Positions 16,524 to 26,254 of a stretch of 64,000 nt of DNA are shown piece by piece. How positions within the stretch are numbered: position 1 is the stretch's first letter; each line of letters opens with the position of its first letter. This DNA comes from Brachybacterium sp. YJGR34. Lineage in GTDB: Bacteria; Actinomycetota; Actinomycetes; Actinomycetales; Dermabacteraceae. The notes below the pieces were generated by a model. The model worked only from the letters and a program-made list of their open reading frames with translations, did not search any database and was not told the DNA's origin. The stretch lies in NCBI RefSeq assembly GCF_003347015.1, contig NZ_PNFB01000011.1, positions 56,330 to 120,329 of the forward strand, read 5' to 3'. Position numbers and translations under genes: made by a program.

Positions 16524-17216
16524 GTGCTCCTGAAGCTCTCCGGAGAGGCCTTCGGCGGCGGTGCCGTCGGAGTGGACCCCGATGTGGTCTCCCGCATCGC
16601 CGGAGAGATCGCCGAGGGCGTCGCCGCAGGTGTCGAGTGCGCGATCGTCGTCGGCGGTGGCAACTTCTTCCGCGGCGCCGAGCTCTCCCAGCGCGGCATG
16701 GACCGCCGCCGCGCCGACTACATGGGCATGCTCGGCACGGTCATGAACTGCCTGGCCCTGCAGGACTTCCTCGAGCAGCGCGGCGTCTCCACCCGCGTGC
16801 AGACCGCGATCGAGATGGGTCAGGTCGCCGAGCCGTACATCCCCCTGCGCGCCGTGCGCCACCTCGAGAAGGGCCGCGTGGTCATCTTCGGCGCCGGCGC
16901 CGGCATGCCCTACTTCTCGACGGACACCGTCGCCGTCCAGCGCGCGCTGGAGATCGGCTGCGAGGAGGTCCTCATGGCGAAGAACGGCGTCGACGGGGTC
17001 TACGACGCCGATCCGCGCTCCAACCCGGAGGCGAGGAAGCTCGAGCACGTCACCTACAACGACGCCCTCCAGCGCGGCCTCAAGGTCGTCGACTCCACCG
17101 CCTTCAGCCTCTGCATGGACAACGGGCAGCAGATGATGGTCTTCGGTCTCGACAGCCCCGGCAACATCACCCGCGCCCTGCGCGGCGACCGCATCGGCAC
17201 GGTCGTCACCAAGTAG
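16524..17216 (+). CDS. pyrH: UMP kinase
   Basis: PyrH phosphorylates UMP to UDP. The 230-residue amino-acid-kinase fold protein has [11 protein letters not shown] (phosphate loop), [38 protein letters not shown] and [13 protein letters not shown]. The GTG at 16524 follows GGAGGGAGG by 11 bases, but it truncates the N-terminus to [10 protein letters not shown]. Most homologues have 5-20 more residues. The frame runs open upstream through plausible residues ([15 protein letters not shown]) without an ATG, GTG or TTG, so an unusual start remains possible. frr follows. Confidence 0.95.
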   Translation: MLLKLSGEAFGGGAVGVDPDVVSRIAGEIAEGVAAGVECAIVVGGGNFFRGAELSQRGMDRRRADYMGMLGTVMNCLALQDFLEQRGVSTRVQTAIEMGQVAEPYIPLRAVRHLEKGRVVIFGAGAGMPYFSTDTVAVQRALEIGCEEVLMAKNGVDGVYDADPRSNPEARKLEHVTYNDALQRGLKVVDSTAFSLCMDNGQQMMVFGLDSPGNITRALRGDRIGTVVTK

Positions 17217-17249
17217 CGGCCCCGCATCACCCTCCCGCGCCCGATGCGG

Positions 17250-17255
17250 GACAAT
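17250..17255 (+). promoter_or_regulatory. Possible -10 hexamer GACAAT ahead of frr
   Basis: GACAAT lies 37 bases before the frr GTG, in the pyrH-frr spacer. It could add a separate frr transcript. No clear -35 is present. Confidence 0.3.
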
Positions 17256-17292
17256 GGACGCCGAACACCCACCGAGAACCGAGGAGCACCCC

Positions 17293-17859
17293 GTGAGCGA
17301 CGACACCTCGAGCATCCTGAAGGATGCCCAGGCCAAGATGAGCAAGTCCGTGGATGTGACCAAGGACGAGTTCACCGCGATCCGTACCGGCCGTGCGAAC
17401 GCCGCGATGTTCCAGGGCATCACCGTGGAGTACTACGGCGCCCCCACGCCGCTGAACCAGCTCGCCTCCCTGCAGTTCCCCGAGGCCCGCACCGTGCTGG
17501 TCACGCCCTACGACAAGTCCGCCACCCAGGCCGTGGAGACGGCGCTGCGCGAGTCGGACCTCGGCGTGAACCCCACCAACAACGGGGACAACCTCCGCGT
17601 GGTGCTGCCCGCCCTCACCGAGGAGCGCCGCAAGGAGTACGTGAAGCTCGCCCGCACCAAGGCCGAGGACGGCCGGGTGTCGGTCCGCGGCTCCCGCGGC
17701 AACGCCAAGAAGGCGATCGAGAAGCTGGTCAAGGACAAGGAGATCGGCGAGGACGAGGGCACGCGCGCCGAGAAGGAGCTCGAGACCATCACCAAGAAGT
17801 TCACCGAGCAGATCGACGAGGCCCTGGCGGCCAAGGAGACCGAGCTCGAGACCATCTGA
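17293..17859 (+). CDS. frr: Ribosome recycling factor
   Basis: RRF splits post-termination ribosomes with EF-G. The 188-residue protein has the two-domain signature: helix KDAQAKMSKSVDVTKDEFTAIRTGRANAAMF, then the small domain YYGAPTPLNQLASL...ARTVLVTPYDKS and the closing helices RKEYVKLARTKAEDGRVSVRGSRGNAKKAIEKL. The GTG at 17293 follows GAGGAG at seven bases and gives the family length. An in-frame ATG 39 bases upstream would add 13 unconserved residues. Confidence 0.96.
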   Translation: MSDDTSSILKDAQAKMSKSVDVTKDEFTAIRTGRANAAMFQGITVEYYGAPTPLNQLASLQFPEARTVLVTPYDKSATQAVETALRESDLGVNPTNNGDNLRVVLPALTEERRKEYVKLARTKAEDGRVSVRGSRGNAKKAIEKLVKDKEIGEDEGTRAEKELETITKKFTEQIDEALAAKETELETI

Positions 17860-17890
17860 GCCCCGTCCCGCCACCGCACCCCGCGACCAC

Positions 17891-18784
17891 GTGAGCACCG
17901 ACCCCGACCCGTCCGGCTCCGCGACCGCCTCGACCCCCGTCGAGGCGGTCGCCGGTGCGCCCGAGCCGCCGGCGCGGCGCGGACCCGGCCGCAATCTGCC
18001 CGCCGCGATCGGTGTGGGGGTCGGGCTCGGCGCGATCGTGCTGGCGGCGGTGTTCGTGGTGCCCCGTGCCTTCCCCGTCGTGGTCGCGGTCGCGATGGTG
18101 CTGGCGATGCTGGAGATCACGCGTGCCCTCGCCCAGGGCGGCCTGCGGGTCCCGGCGATGCCGCTGCTGGTGGGCGTCGTCGGCATGGTGATCTCCACCG
18201 AGGTCTTCGGCACGGAGGGGCTGCTGATCTCCACCGCGATCGCGGTGTGCATGCTGATCCTGTGGCGGGTGAGCGAGTCGATGGGGCTCAGCGCCCTGCG
18301 CGACGTCTCCGCCGGGGTGTTCTCCCTGGCCTGGGTGCCGTTCATGGGCTGCTTCATGCTGCTGCTGTTCGAGCGCGACCAGGGCCCGCTGCTGGTGCTG
18401 CTGGCCGTGCTGGGACCCGTGGGCAATGACGTCGGCGGCTACGTGGCCGGCGTGCTGTTCGGCAAGCATCCGATGGCGCCGAGCATCAGCCCCAAGAAGA
18501 GCTGGGAGGGCTTCGTCGGCTCGCTGCTGCTGGGCACGGCGAGCGTCACCGCGGTGGGCACCCTGGCCCTGGACCTCCCGTGGTGGACGTCCGTGATCAT
18601 CGGCGTGGTCCTGGTGATCGTCTCCACCTGCGGGGATCTCGCCGAGTCGCTGCTCAAGCGCGACCTCGGCATCAAGGACATGGGCCACCTGCTGCCCGGT
18701 CACGGGGGAGTGCTGGATCGGGTGGACTCCATCCTGCTCGCCGCCCCCACCACCTACATCCTGCTGGAGGTCCTGCTGCCATGA
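17891..18784 (+). CDS. cdsA: Phosphatidate cytidylyltransferase
   Basis: CdsA makes CDP-diacylglycerol from phosphatidic acid and CTP at the membrane. The 297-residue protein has a polar, Pro/Ala-rich N-terminus of about 40 residues, then about eight hydrophobic segments. The family signature closes the protein: [12 protein letters not shown] and [33 protein letters not shown]. It starts with GTG and overlaps rlmN by ATGA. The product feeds pgsA, encoded at 58337 in this window. Confidence 0.95.
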   Translation: MSTDPDPSGSATASTPVEAVAGAPEPPARRGPGRNLPAAIGVGVGLGAIVLAAVFVVPRAFPVVVAVAMVLAMLEITRALAQGGLRVPAMPLLVGVVGMVISTEVFGTEGLLISTAIAVCMLILWRVSESMGLSALRDVSAGVFSLAWVPFMGCFMLLLFERDQGPLLVLLAVLGPVGNDVGGYVAGVLFGKHPMAPSISPKKSWEGFVGSLLLGTASVTAVGTLALDLPWWTSVIIGVVLVIVSTCGDLAESLLKRDLGIKDMGHLLPGHGGVLDRVDSILLAAPTTYILLEVLLP

Positions 18785-20076
18785 ACCCCGCCGATCCCGC
18801 CCGGCGCCCCGCCGCGCCCACGCCGCTCGCACCACCGACCGCGCTCCCGGACCTCTCCCGCGAGGCGGTGCCCGGCCAGAAGGTGGCCCTCGCCCCGGGC
18901 GAGCTGCAGCTGCGCCCGGCCCGCCGCGGCAAGGCGCCCGCCCATCTGGCGGATCTCACCCTGGCCGAGCGCATCGCCGCCGTCGAGGAGATGGGACTGC
19001 CGGGCTTCCGCGCCAAGCAGCTCTCCGTCCACTACTTCGAGCACTTCACCACCGATCCCGAGGAGCTCACGGACCTCCCCAAGGACCGTCGCGACGAGCT
19101 GGTCGAGCGGTTCTTCCCGCAGCTGCTGACCGTCGTCTCCCGCCAGAGCTCCGATCACGGCGCCACCCAGAAGTTCCTGTGGAAGCTGTTCGACGGCTCG
19201 ATGGTCGAGTCGGTCCTCATGCGCTACGAGAACCGGGTCACGCTGTGCATCTCCTCCGAGGCGGGATGCGGCATGAACTGCCCCTTCTGCGCCACCGGGC
19301 AGATGGGCCTGACCCGCAACCTCTCCGCCGCGGAGATCCTCGAGCAGGTGCGGATCGCCAATCGCATGCTCTCGCGCGACGAGCTGCCCGGCGGACCCGG
19401 TCGCGTGTCGAACATCGTGTTCATGGGGATGGGCGAGCCGCTGGCGAACTACCGCCCGGTGGCGACCGTGTGCCGCCGGCTCAACGCCCCGGCGCCGGAG
19501 GGCTTCGGCATGGGGGCCCGCCACATCACCGTCTCCACCGTCGGCCTCGCCCCGGCGGTCCGGAGGCTCACCAAGGAGCGGATCCCGCTCACCCTCGCGG
19601 TGTCCCTCCACGCCCCGGACGATGCGCTGCGCGACGAGCTGGTCCCGATCAACACCCGTTTCGACGTCGACGAGATCCTCGATGCCGCCTACGAGTACTT
19701 CGAGACCACCGGCCGGCGCGTCAGCATCGAGTACGCGCTGATCCGGGACATCAACGACCAGGAGCACCGCGCCCAGCTGCTCGCGGACCGGCTGATCTCC
19801 AAGGGCGGGGCGCACTGGATCCACGTCAACCCGATCCCGCTGAACCCGGTGAAGGGGTCGAAGTGGACCGCCTCCGACCCGTTCGTGGAGAAGCGGTTCG
19901 TGGAGACCCTGCGGGCCAACGGCATCTCGGCCACCATCCGCGACACGCGCGGCTCCGACATCGACGGCGCCTGCGGCCAGCTCGCCGCCGAGGTCATCGA
20001 GACCGACGGTCATCGAGCGGACCGCGAGGCCCGCGTGGCCCGGGTCGAGGCGGTCGCCCAGAGCGGGGCCGAGTGA
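18781..20076 (+). CDS. rlmN: Dual-specificity 23S rRNA/tRNA adenine-C2 methyltransferase RlmN
   Basis: RlmN is a radical-SAM enzyme that methylates A2503 of 23S rRNA and A37 of some tRNAs. Of its 431 residues, the first 50 or so are a Pro/Arg-rich extension. The cluster cysteines are C163, C167 and C170 ([11 protein letters not shown]). Further motifs are [32 protein letters not shown] and the C-terminal [16 protein letters not shown] with the methyl-carrier cysteine. The ATG at 18781 overlaps the cdsA stop. Confidence 0.97.
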   Translation: MNPADPARRPAAPTPLAPPTALPDLSREAVPGQKVALAPGELQLRPARRGKAPAHLADLTLAERIAAVEEMGLPGFRAKQLSVHYFEHFTTDPEELTDLPKDRRDELVERFFPQLLTVVSRQSSDHGATQKFLWKLFDGSMVESVLMRYENRVTLCISSEAGCGMNCPFCATGQMGLTRNLSAAEILEQVRIANRMLSRDELPGGPGRVSNIVFMGMGEPLANYRPVATVCRRLNAPAPEGFGMGARHITVSTVGLAPAVRRLTKERIPLTLAVSLHAPDDALRDELVPINTRFDVDEILDAAYEYFETTGRRVSIEYALIRDINDQEHRAQLLADRLISKGGAHWIHVNPIPLNPVKGSKWTASDPFVEKRFVETLRANGISATIRDTRGSDIDGACGQLAAEVIETDGHRADREARVARVEAVAQSGAE

Positions 20077-20131
20077 GCGCCCCGCCGTCCGCGGCGCCCG
20101 CCGCCTCCCCGATCCCCGCCTCCCGCATCGC

Positions 20132-20137
20132 TACAGT
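20132..20137 (+). promoter_or_regulatory. -10 hexamer TACAGT before the DivIVA-like gene
   Basis: TACAGT lies 33 bases before the GTG at 20171, leaving a short leader that contains the GAGGAAGGA ribosome-binding site. Confidence 0.45.
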
Positions 20138-20170
20138 GGGGGAGAGTCAGCACCGAGGAAGGATCCACTG

Positions 20171-20719
20171 GTGAGCACATCGTTCGAGCGTGTCTCGCGC
20201 TTCAGCGTCGGATACGACATGCGCGAGGTCGACGAGTTCCTCTCCCGCGCCCGCACGGCCTACGAGGGCAGGGACCCGTCGTTCACCGGCGCGGACATCA
20301 CCTCCGCGAGCTTCGGCACCGAGCGCGGCGGCTACGACATGCGCGTGGTCGACGAGGCGCTGGACCGTCTCTCCGACGCCTTCGCCCTGCAGGCCCGGGA
20401 CGACGCCATCGCCGAGCAGGGGGAGGACGTCTGGGTCGCCCAGCTCACCGAGCGCGCCGAGGTCCTCAAGTCCCGGCTCGAGCGCCCCGCCGGGGACCGC
20501 TTCGCCCCGGCCGCGAACGGCGAGGCCGCCTACGACAAGGCCGACGTCGACGCGCTCTGCGATCAGCTGGTCGCCTACTTCACCGACGGTCACCCGATGA
20601 GCGTCGACGACGTGCGCCGTGCGGCCTTCCGCCGCCGGCGCGGGGCCGAGGGCTACCGGGAGGCCGTGGTCGACGTCTACCTCGACCACGTCGCGGACGT
20701 GATGGCCTCCGTGCCGTGA
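20171..20719 (+). CDS. DivIVA-motif repeat protein
   Basis: This 182-residue protein is built from repeated copies of the short motif that ends DivIVA N-terminal domains (F...GYDxxxVDxFL): Y15-D16...V20-D21, Y55-D56...V60-D61, Y121-D122...V126-D127 and a diverged Y162...V167-D168. It has no coiled-coil tail, unlike true DivIVA/Wag31, so it is not expected to form polar scaffolds alone. It may bind membrane or compete with DivIVA. The GTG at 20171 follows GAGGAAGGA. The stop overlaps the dxr GTG, so it is co-translated with dxr. Confidence 0.85.
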   Translation: MSTSFERVSRFSVGYDMREVDEFLSRARTAYEGRDPSFTGADITSASFGTERGGYDMRVVDEALDRLSDAFALQARDDAIAEQGEDVWVAQLTERAEVLKSRLERPAGDRFAPAANGEAAYDKADVDALCDQLVAYFTDGHPMSVDDVRRAAFRRRRGAEGYREAVVDVYLDHVADVMASVP

Positions 20720-21924
20720 CGCCCCGCAGCCCCGGGCGCCGGCTCGTCCTGCTCGGGGCGACCGGCTCCATCGGCACCCAGACCCTCGAGGTGCTGCAGC
20801 GCCACCCGGACGTGGCACGGGTCCACGGCCTCGCCGTGGGAGGCGGTCGCCCCGAGCTCGCCGCCGCACAGGTGCTCGAGAGCCGCCCGGAGCGTCTGGC
20901 GATCTCCGACCCCGCCCGCGCCGAGACCGTCGAGCGAGCCGTCCTCGCCGCCTGCGCCGGGGCCGGCGTCCGCGCGCCGCGGATCGAGGCCGGACCCGCC
21001 GCCGTCGTGGACCTCGCCGGAGCGCTCGGCGCGGAGGACGTCGTGCTCAACGCGATCACCGGCTCGGTGGGGCTGCTGCCCACCCTTGCGGCGCTGTCCT
21101 CCGGCGCGCGGCTCGCGCTCGCGAACAAGGAGTCCCTGGTCGTCGGCGGCGAGCTGGTGACCGCGGCCGCCGCCGAGGGCCAGATCCTCCCGGTCGACTC
21201 CGAGCACACCGCGATCGCGCAGGCCCTCGCGGGCGTGCGCCACGATCAGATCGACCACCTCGAGGTCACCGCCTCCGGCGGCCCCTTCCGGGGACGCACC
21301 CGGGAGCAGCTGCGCGCCGTCACCCCGGAGCAGGCGCTCGCCCACCCCACCTGGTCGATGGGGCGCGTGATCACCACCAACTCGGCGACCCTGGTCAACA
21401 AGGCGCTCGAGGTCATCGAGGCCTGCTACCAGTTCGCGCTGCCGGAGGAGCGGGTCCGGGTGGTCGTCCACCCGCAGTCGATTGTCCACTCGATGGTCAC
21501 GCTCGTGGACGGCTCGACGATCGCCCAGGCGAGCCCGCCGGACATGCGCCACGCGATCGGCTGGGCCCTCGCTCACCCCGAGAAGCTCCCCGGCCTCGCC
21601 ACCCCGCTCGATTTCTCCGCCGCCCAGACCTGGACCTTCGAGCCGGTGGACGAGGAGACCTTCCCCGCGATCGCGTTGGCCCGCGCCGCCCACCGCGAGG
21701 GCGGCGGCGCGATGGCCGTGTACAACGCCGTCAACGAGGAGGCCGTCGACGCCTTCTTCGACGGCTCGCTGAGCTTCCTGGGCATCACCGCGCTGATCGA
21801 GGAGGTCCTCGCTCTGCCGGATCGTCCCCGCGTCGGGCGTGCCGACGGGGTGGAGGGGCTGCTCGCCCTGGAGACCTGGGCCCGTGACGCGGCCCGCACC
21901 CTGCTCGCGGCGCGGGAGAGCTGA
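20716..21924 (+). CDS. dxr: 1-deoxy-D-xylulose-5-phosphate reductoisomerase
   Basis: Dxr catalyses the NADPH-dependent second step of the MEP isoprenoid pathway. The 402-residue protein has the nucleotide-binding GATGSIGTQTLEVL, LANKESLVVGGELV, the metal site VDSEHTAIAQAL, TASGGPFRG and the flexible-loop region HPTWSMGRVITTNSATLVNKALEVIEA. The GTG at 20716 overlaps the DivIVA-like gene. The cluster dxr-rseP-ispG is conserved in actinobacteria, and ispG acts later in the same pathway. Confidence 0.97.
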   Translation: MTPRSPGRRLVLLGATGSIGTQTLEVLQRHPDVARVHGLAVGGGRPELAAAQVLESRPERLAISDPARAETVERAVLAACAGAGVRAPRIEAGPAAVVDLAGALGAEDVVLNAITGSVGLLPTLAALSSGARLALANKESLVVGGELVTAAAAEGQILPVDSEHTAIAQALAGVRHDQIDHLEVTASGGPFRGRTREQLRAVTPEQALAHPTWSMGRVITTNSATLVNKALEVIEACYQFALPEERVRVVVHPQSIVHSMVTLVDGSTIAQASPPDMRHAIGWALAHPEKLPGLATPLDFSAAQTWTFEPVDEETFPAIALARAAHREGGGAMAVYNAVNEEAVDAFFDGSLSFLGITALIEEVLALPDRPRVGRADGVEGLLALETWARDAARTLLAARES

Positions 21925-21926
21925 GC

Positions 21927-23270
21927 GTGCTGCTGTTCGTGCTCGGCGTGCTCGTCATCGCCGCGGGGCTGGCGTTGTCGATCGCCCTGCACGAGGTGGG
22001 CCATCTGGTGCCCGCCAAGCTGTTCGGCGTCCGCGTCACCCAGTACATGATCGGCTTCGGTCCCACGGTCCTCTCCCGCACCCGCGGGGAGACGGAGTAC
22101 GGCCTCAAGGCGATCCCGCTGGGCGGCTACATCCGCATGATCGGCATGTACCCGCCGCACCGGGGCGAGCCCGAGGGCACCATCCGTGAGGACTCCACGG
22201 GACTGCTCCAGCAGGTCACCGAGCTGTCGGAGGATGCCAAGGCCTACGATTCCTCTCAGTACGGTCCTGAGGACGCCGGGCGCACCTTCGTCGCGCTGAG
22301 CGTGCCCAGGAAGCTCGTGGTGATGCTCGGCGGCCCGAGCATGAACCTGCTGATCTCGCTGCTGCTGATGGTGGTGCTGGTCTGCGGCATCGGCCTGCCC
22401 GCGGTGACGCCGACGGTGCAGTCGGTCTCGGAGTGCGTGGTCCCGGCCGACGCCCCCGCCGACGTCAGCTGCGAGGGCCGACCGCCCGCCCCCGCGCTCG
22501 CCGCGGGCATCGAGCCCGGTGACACGCTGGAGGTGATCGACGGCCATCAGATCGAGGAGTGGGCGGACGTCACCGAGGCGGTGCGCGCCAGCGGCGGCGA
22601 GAGCGTGGAGATCGTCCTCGAGCGCGACGGCGAGATCCTCACCGTCCAGGCGACGCCGATCCTGGACGAGCGCCCCGTCCTCGACGAGGACGGCGCCGCC
22701 GTCCGCGACCCGAACGGCGAGCTGGTCACCGAGGAGGTCGGATTCCTCGGCGTGGCCGGCACCCCGGATCTGGTCCCGCAGTCCCCGGCGGTGGTGCCCG
22801 AGATGGCCTGGGACGCGTTCGTCCGCACGGGACAGATCGTGCTCACCCTGCCGGTGCGCCTGTGGGAGGTGGGCGAGGCCGCCTTCGGCACCGCCGAGCG
22901 CGATCCCGAGGGCCCGATCGGGGTGGTGGGCGTCTCCCGGCTGGCGGGCGAGGTCGCCGCCGCCGACGAGCCCGGCTTCGCGCTGCGCGAGAAGGCCGGC
23001 ACCATGATCTCCATGCTCGCCTCGCTGAACATGGCTCTGTTCGTGTTCAACCTGGTGCCGCTGCTCCCGCTCGACGGCGGGCACGTCGCCGGGGCGCTGC
23101 TCGAGGGTGCACGCCGGCGGATCGCCCGGCTGCGTGGACGGGGCGACCCCGGCCCGGTGGACACCTCCCGCATGCTCCCGGTGACCTATGCGGTCGCGGC
23201 CGCCTTCCTCGTCATGACGGTCCTGCTGCTGTACGCGGACATCGTCGCGCCGATCTCGCTGTTCCCCTGA
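21927..23270 (+). CDS. rseP: Site-2 protease RseP/Rip1-like
   Basis: This intramembrane zinc metalloprotease cleaves anti-sigma factors and other membrane proteins; the mycobacterial homologue is Rip1. It has 447 residues. The catalytic HEVGH is at 22-26 in the first membrane helix, a second span (about 132-152) is followed by one extracytoplasmic PDZ-like region (ALAAGIEPGDTLEVIDGHQIEEWADVTEAV), and the C-terminal spans carry the second zinc motif NLVPLLPLDGGHVAGAL. An unusual insert with two cysteines precedes the PDZ. It starts two bases after dxr. Confidence 0.95.
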   Translation: MLLFVLGVLVIAAGLALSIALHEVGHLVPAKLFGVRVTQYMIGFGPTVLSRTRGETEYGLKAIPLGGYIRMIGMYPPHRGEPEGTIREDSTGLLQQVTELSEDAKAYDSSQYGPEDAGRTFVALSVPRKLVVMLGGPSMNLLISLLLMVVLVCGIGLPAVTPTVQSVSECVVPADAPADVSCEGRPPAPALAAGIEPGDTLEVIDGHQIEEWADVTEAVRASGGESVEIVLERDGEILTVQATPILDERPVLDEDGAAVRDPNGELVTEEVGFLGVAGTPDLVPQSPAVVPEMAWDAFVRTGQIVLTLPVRLWEVGEAAFGTAERDPEGPIGVVGVSRLAGEVAAADEPGFALREKAGTMISMLASLNMALFVFNLVPLLPLDGGHVAGALLEGARRRIARLRGRGDPGPVDTSRMLPVTYAVAAAFLVMTVLLLYADIVAPISLFP

Positions 23271-23354
23271 GCCCCCTGCCTCTGCCCCTGCCCCGTGTCG
23301 TGCAGGACCGGTGGAGGTGTCGCACCTCGCCTCGCGGGGCGGGGACGGTGAGTC

Positions 23355-23360
23355 CATAAT
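23355..23360 (+). promoter_or_regulatory. -10 hexamer CATAAT, predicted leaderless start of ispG
   Basis: CATAAT ends six bases before the ispG GTG. It is a close -10 match, but no -35 hexamer is evident at normal spacing. Confidence 0.5.
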
Positions 23361-23366
23361 GGAGGG

Positions 23367-24530
23367 GTGACTTCAGTGAGCCTCGGCATCCCCTCCGTCA
23401 AGACGCCCCCGCCGGTCCTCGCGCCGCGCCGGAGGACCCGCAAGGTCCGCCTGGGCGACATCCACGTCGGCGGCGACGCGCCCATCACGGTGCAGTCGAT
23501 GACCACCACGCCCACGCATGACATCAATGCGACCCTCCAGCAGATCGCGGAGCTCACCGCCGCCGGCTGCGACATCGTCCGCGTGGCCTGCCCGCGCCAG
23601 GAGGACGCCGACGCCCTGACGGCGATCGCCGCGAAGTCCCCGATCCCCGTGATCGCCGACATCCACTTCCAGCCCAAGTACGTCTTCGCCGCCATCGAGG
23701 CCGGTTGCGCGGGCGTGCGCGTGAACCCGGGCAACATCCGCCGCTTCGACGACCAGGTCAAGGACATCGCCCGGGCCGCGAAGGACCACGGCACCGCGCT
23801 GCGCATCGGCGTCAACGCCGGCTCGATCGACCAGCGCATGATGACGGGGGACCGCGTCACCCCCGAGGCGCTCGTGGCCTCCGCCAAGTGGGAGGCGTCC
23901 CTCTTCGAGGAGCACGACTTCCACGACTTCGGCATCTCGGTCAAGCACAACGACCCGATCATCATGGTCGAGGCCTACCGCCAGCTCTCCGCGGAGGGGG
24001 ACTGGCCGCTGCACCTGGGCGTCACCGAGGCCGGCCCCGCCTTCCAGGGCACCATCAAGTCCTCGGTCGCCTTCGGCATCCTGCTGGGCGAGGGGATCGG
24101 CGACACCATCCGCGTGTCCCTGTCCGCCCCGCCGGTCGAGGAGGTCAAGGTGGGCAACCAGATCCTCCAGTCGCTGAACCTCAAGCCGCGCAAGCTCGAC
24201 ATCGTCTCCTGCCCCTCCTGCGGCCGCGCCCAGGTCGACGTCTACTCGCTGGCGGACGAGGTCACCGAGGGTCTCAAGCATCTCGAGGTCCCGCTGCGCG
24301 TCGCCGTCATGGGCTGCGTCGTCAACGGTCCGGGCGAGGCCCGCGAGGCCGATCTCGGCGTCGCCTCCGGCAACGGCAAGGGCCAGATCTTCGTCAAGGG
24401 CGAGGTCATCAAGACCGTTCCCGAGGCCGAGATCGTCGAGACGCTCCTGGCCGAGGCGAACCGGATCGCCGCGGAGATGGAGGGCGCCGAGGCGGCCTCC
24501 GCCGGGGCGCCGTCCGTCTCCGTCGGCTGA
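23367..24530 (+). CDS. ispG: 4-hydroxy-3-methylbut-2-en-1-yl diphosphate synthase
   Basis: IspG (GcpE) converts MEcPP to HMBPP in the MEP pathway using a 4Fe-4S cluster. The 387-residue protein has the TIM-barrel domain ([41 protein letters not shown]) and the cluster domain with C282 and C285 (CPSCGR), C317 (GCVVNGPGE) and ligand/base E324. Its GTG appears leaderless. The gene is followed closely by a GNAT protein, as in other actinobacteria. Confidence 0.97.
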   Translation: MTSVSLGIPSVKTPPPVLAPRRRTRKVRLGDIHVGGDAPITVQSMTTTPTHDINATLQQIAELTAAGCDIVRVACPRQEDADALTAIAAKSPIPVIADIHFQPKYVFAAIEAGCAGVRVNPGNIRRFDDQVKDIARAAKDHGTALRIGVNAGSIDQRMMTGDRVTPEALVASAKWEASLFEEHDFHDFGISVKHNDPIIMVEAYRQLSAEGDWPLHLGVTEAGPAFQGTIKSSVAFGILLGEGIGDTIRVSLSAPPVEEVKVGNQILQSLNLKPRKLDIVSCPSCGRAQVDVYSLADEVTEGLKHLEVPLRVAVMGCVVNGPGEAREADLGVASGNGKGQIFVKGEVIKTVPEAEIVETLLAEANRIAAEMEGAEAASAGAPSVSVG

Positions 24531-24536
24531 CCGCGC

Positions 24537-25388
24537 ATGTTCCGGCGCGGCGGGCGGGTCCGGGCGGTCCGTCCGGGCGGCCTCGCCGCCGCCCTCGAGC
24601 ATGCTCTCACCGACCCGGTCACCAATGCGCTCGCCGGTGCGCGGCTGCGCGAGGTGGGCCGTACCGCCGCCGTCTCCCAGGAGTTCGCGGTCGCGGGTGA
24701 GGAGCACCGGATCGAGGGACTGCTCTGGCACGGGGTGAACCTCTCCCCGCTCTCCGCGACGCCGCGTGCGCTCGAGGACTTCGGCCGGCACATGGCCTCC
24801 CGACCGCGCCGCGCGAGCTCCGTGGTCGGGGAGCGGGAGGCCGTCGAGGTGCTGTGGAGCGCGCTGTCCGAGACCTGGGGCGCGGACGTGCGCGAGTATC
24901 GCTGGAGTCAGCCGCTGCTGCTCGCGGACGGCAGCGGCGACACCGGGGCGCTCCCCGGGGTGGCTCTGCGCGCCGCGGCCCCCGGCGAGGAGGACGCCGT
25001 CTTCCCCGCCGCGGTCGCGATGTTCCGCGAGGAGGTGGGGGTGGACCCCCTGCAGGGCGACGGCGGCCGCTCCTACCGGGCGCGGATCGCGGACCTCATC
25101 CGCCACCGCCGCACCTACGTGGTGACCGATCGCGGCGAGGTGATCTTCAAGGCCGACGTCGGGGCCCTCTTCGGGCCGGTCGCCCAGATCCACGGGGTCT
25201 GGGTGCGCCCCGACCACCGCGGGCAGGGGCTGGGCCGCGCCGCCATGGCGGAGCTGGTGCGCCAGGTGCGGCGCGACCACGTCCCGCAGGTCTCCCTGTA
25301 CGTCAACGACTTCAACGAGCCCGCGCGCCGGGCCTACGCCGCCTCCGGCTTCCGTCCGGTGGGCGAGCTGACCACGATCCTGTTCTGA
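24537..25388 (+). CDS. GNAT family N-acetyltransferase with DUF4081-like N-terminal domain
   Basis: This 283-residue protein has an N-terminal region of about 130 residues resembling DUF4081 and a C-terminal GNAT domain. Acetyl-CoA motif A is VWVRPDHRGQGLGRAAMAELV and motif B is LYVNDFNEPARRAYAASGFRPVGE. It starts six bases after ispG, the conserved actinobacterial ispG-GNAT arrangement (Rv2867c in M. tuberculosis, from memory). The substrate is unknown. It is convergent with the minus-strand methyltransferase, with 16 bp between. Confidence 0.9.
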   Translation: MFRRGGRVRAVRPGGLAAALEHALTDPVTNALAGARLREVGRTAAVSQEFAVAGEEHRIEGLLWHGVNLSPLSATPRALEDFGRHMASRPRRASSVVGEREAVEVLWSALSETWGADVREYRWSQPLLLADGSGDTGALPGVALRAAAPGEEDAVFPAAVAMFREEVGVDPLQGDGGRSYRARIADLIRHRRTYVVTDRGEVIFKADVGALFGPVAQIHGVWVRPDHRGQGLGRAAMAELVRQVRRDHVPQVSLYVNDFNEPARRAYAASGFRPVGELTTILF

Positions 25389-25404
25389 GCGCGGCCCGGC
25401 CGGA

Positions 25405-26241
25405 TCAGGCGGGGCGGTGCGCGGTGAGCACGAACTGCATCGCCAGGCGGTCGGGATCCTCCCGGAGCCGGAACCGGTCTCCGTCGGCCACCATGAGGTC
25501 CGGCCACGGCGTCCACGCCGAGTACGGCGTCTCCTCGAAGGAGTCCAGCACCAGGCCCGCCCGGAGCAGCGCGGTGAGGATCTCGCCGATCGAGTGGTTC
25601 CACTCGTGGCTGACGCCGTGGGTGAACTCCGGGGCGTCCGCGGGGGTCTCGACGTAGCTGCCCACCTGGTCCCACGTCATCGGCTCCGCGCGCTGGAAGT
25701 AGGGCTGCTCGATCCTCAGGCCGTCGCTCACATCGTCCCCGACGGTCATGAACATCGGGTGGTCGTCCCGGATGAGGAAGCGCCCGCCGGGGCGGAGGAG
25801 GGAGGCGACGACCCGCGCCCACGCAGCGACGTCCGGGAGCCAGCACAGCACGCCCAGCGAGGTGTACACGAGGTCGAAGTCGCCCTCCACGGCGGTGCGG
25901 GCGTCGTACACGTTCGCCTCGACGTACTCGATCGGCGCACCGGCCCGCTCGGCGATGTCACGGGCCCGTCGCAGGGACTCACCGGAGAGGTCCACGCCGA
26001 CGACACGGCGCGGGCCGAGCCGTGACAGGCTCACCGTGTCGGTGCCCAGATGGCACTGCAGGTGCACGACGTCGAGGCCGCTGAGGTCCCCGAGCCGCTC
26101 GCGGTCCTGGGCGACCTCGGCGCTGAGGTGCGAGGGGTCCGCGATCAGCGCGGGGATCCCGTACCCGGAGGCCTCGTGCAGCGCGGCGCGGTCGTCCCAG
26201 TTCGCGCGATTGTCCTCGAACCAGTTCTGCGTGGTGTCCAT
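25405..26241 (-). CDS. Class I SAM-dependent methyltransferase
   Basis: This 278-residue methyltransferase has the Rossmann core: motif I VVHLQCHLGTDTVSLSRLG, motif II VVGVDLSGESLRRAR and motif IV DFDLVYTSLGVLCWL followed by LRPGGRFLIRDDHP. It resembles small-molecule methyltransferases of the UbiE/type 11-12 kind; the substrate is not evident. The ATG at 26241 has a TAGCGT -10 box seven bases upstream. It sits on the minus strand with the GH15-like gene, in a two-gene insertion that breaks the otherwise plus-strand core cluster. Confidence 0.88.
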   Translation of the reverse strand: MDTTQNWFEDNRANWDDRAALHEASGYGIPALIADPSHLSAEVAQDRERLGDLSGLDVVHLQCHLGTDTVSLSRLGPRRVVGVDLSGESLRRARDIAERAGAPIEYVEANVYDARTAVEGDFDLVYTSLGVLCWLPDVAAWARVVASLLRPGGRFLIRDDHPMFMTVGDDVSDGLRIEQPYFQRAEPMTWDQVGSYVETPADAPEFTHGVSHEWNHSIGEILTALLRAGLVLDSFEETPYSAWTPWPDLMVADGDRFRLREDPDRLAMQFVLTAHRPA

Positions 26242-26248
26242 GACGGGA

Positions 26249-26254
26249 ACGCTA
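26249..26254 (-). promoter_or_regulatory. -10 hexamer TAGCGT (minus), predicted leaderless start
   Basis: TAGCGT on the minus strand ends seven bases before the methyltransferase ATG. The 124-bp spacer to the next minus-strand gene shows nothing else recognisable. Confidence 0.4.
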
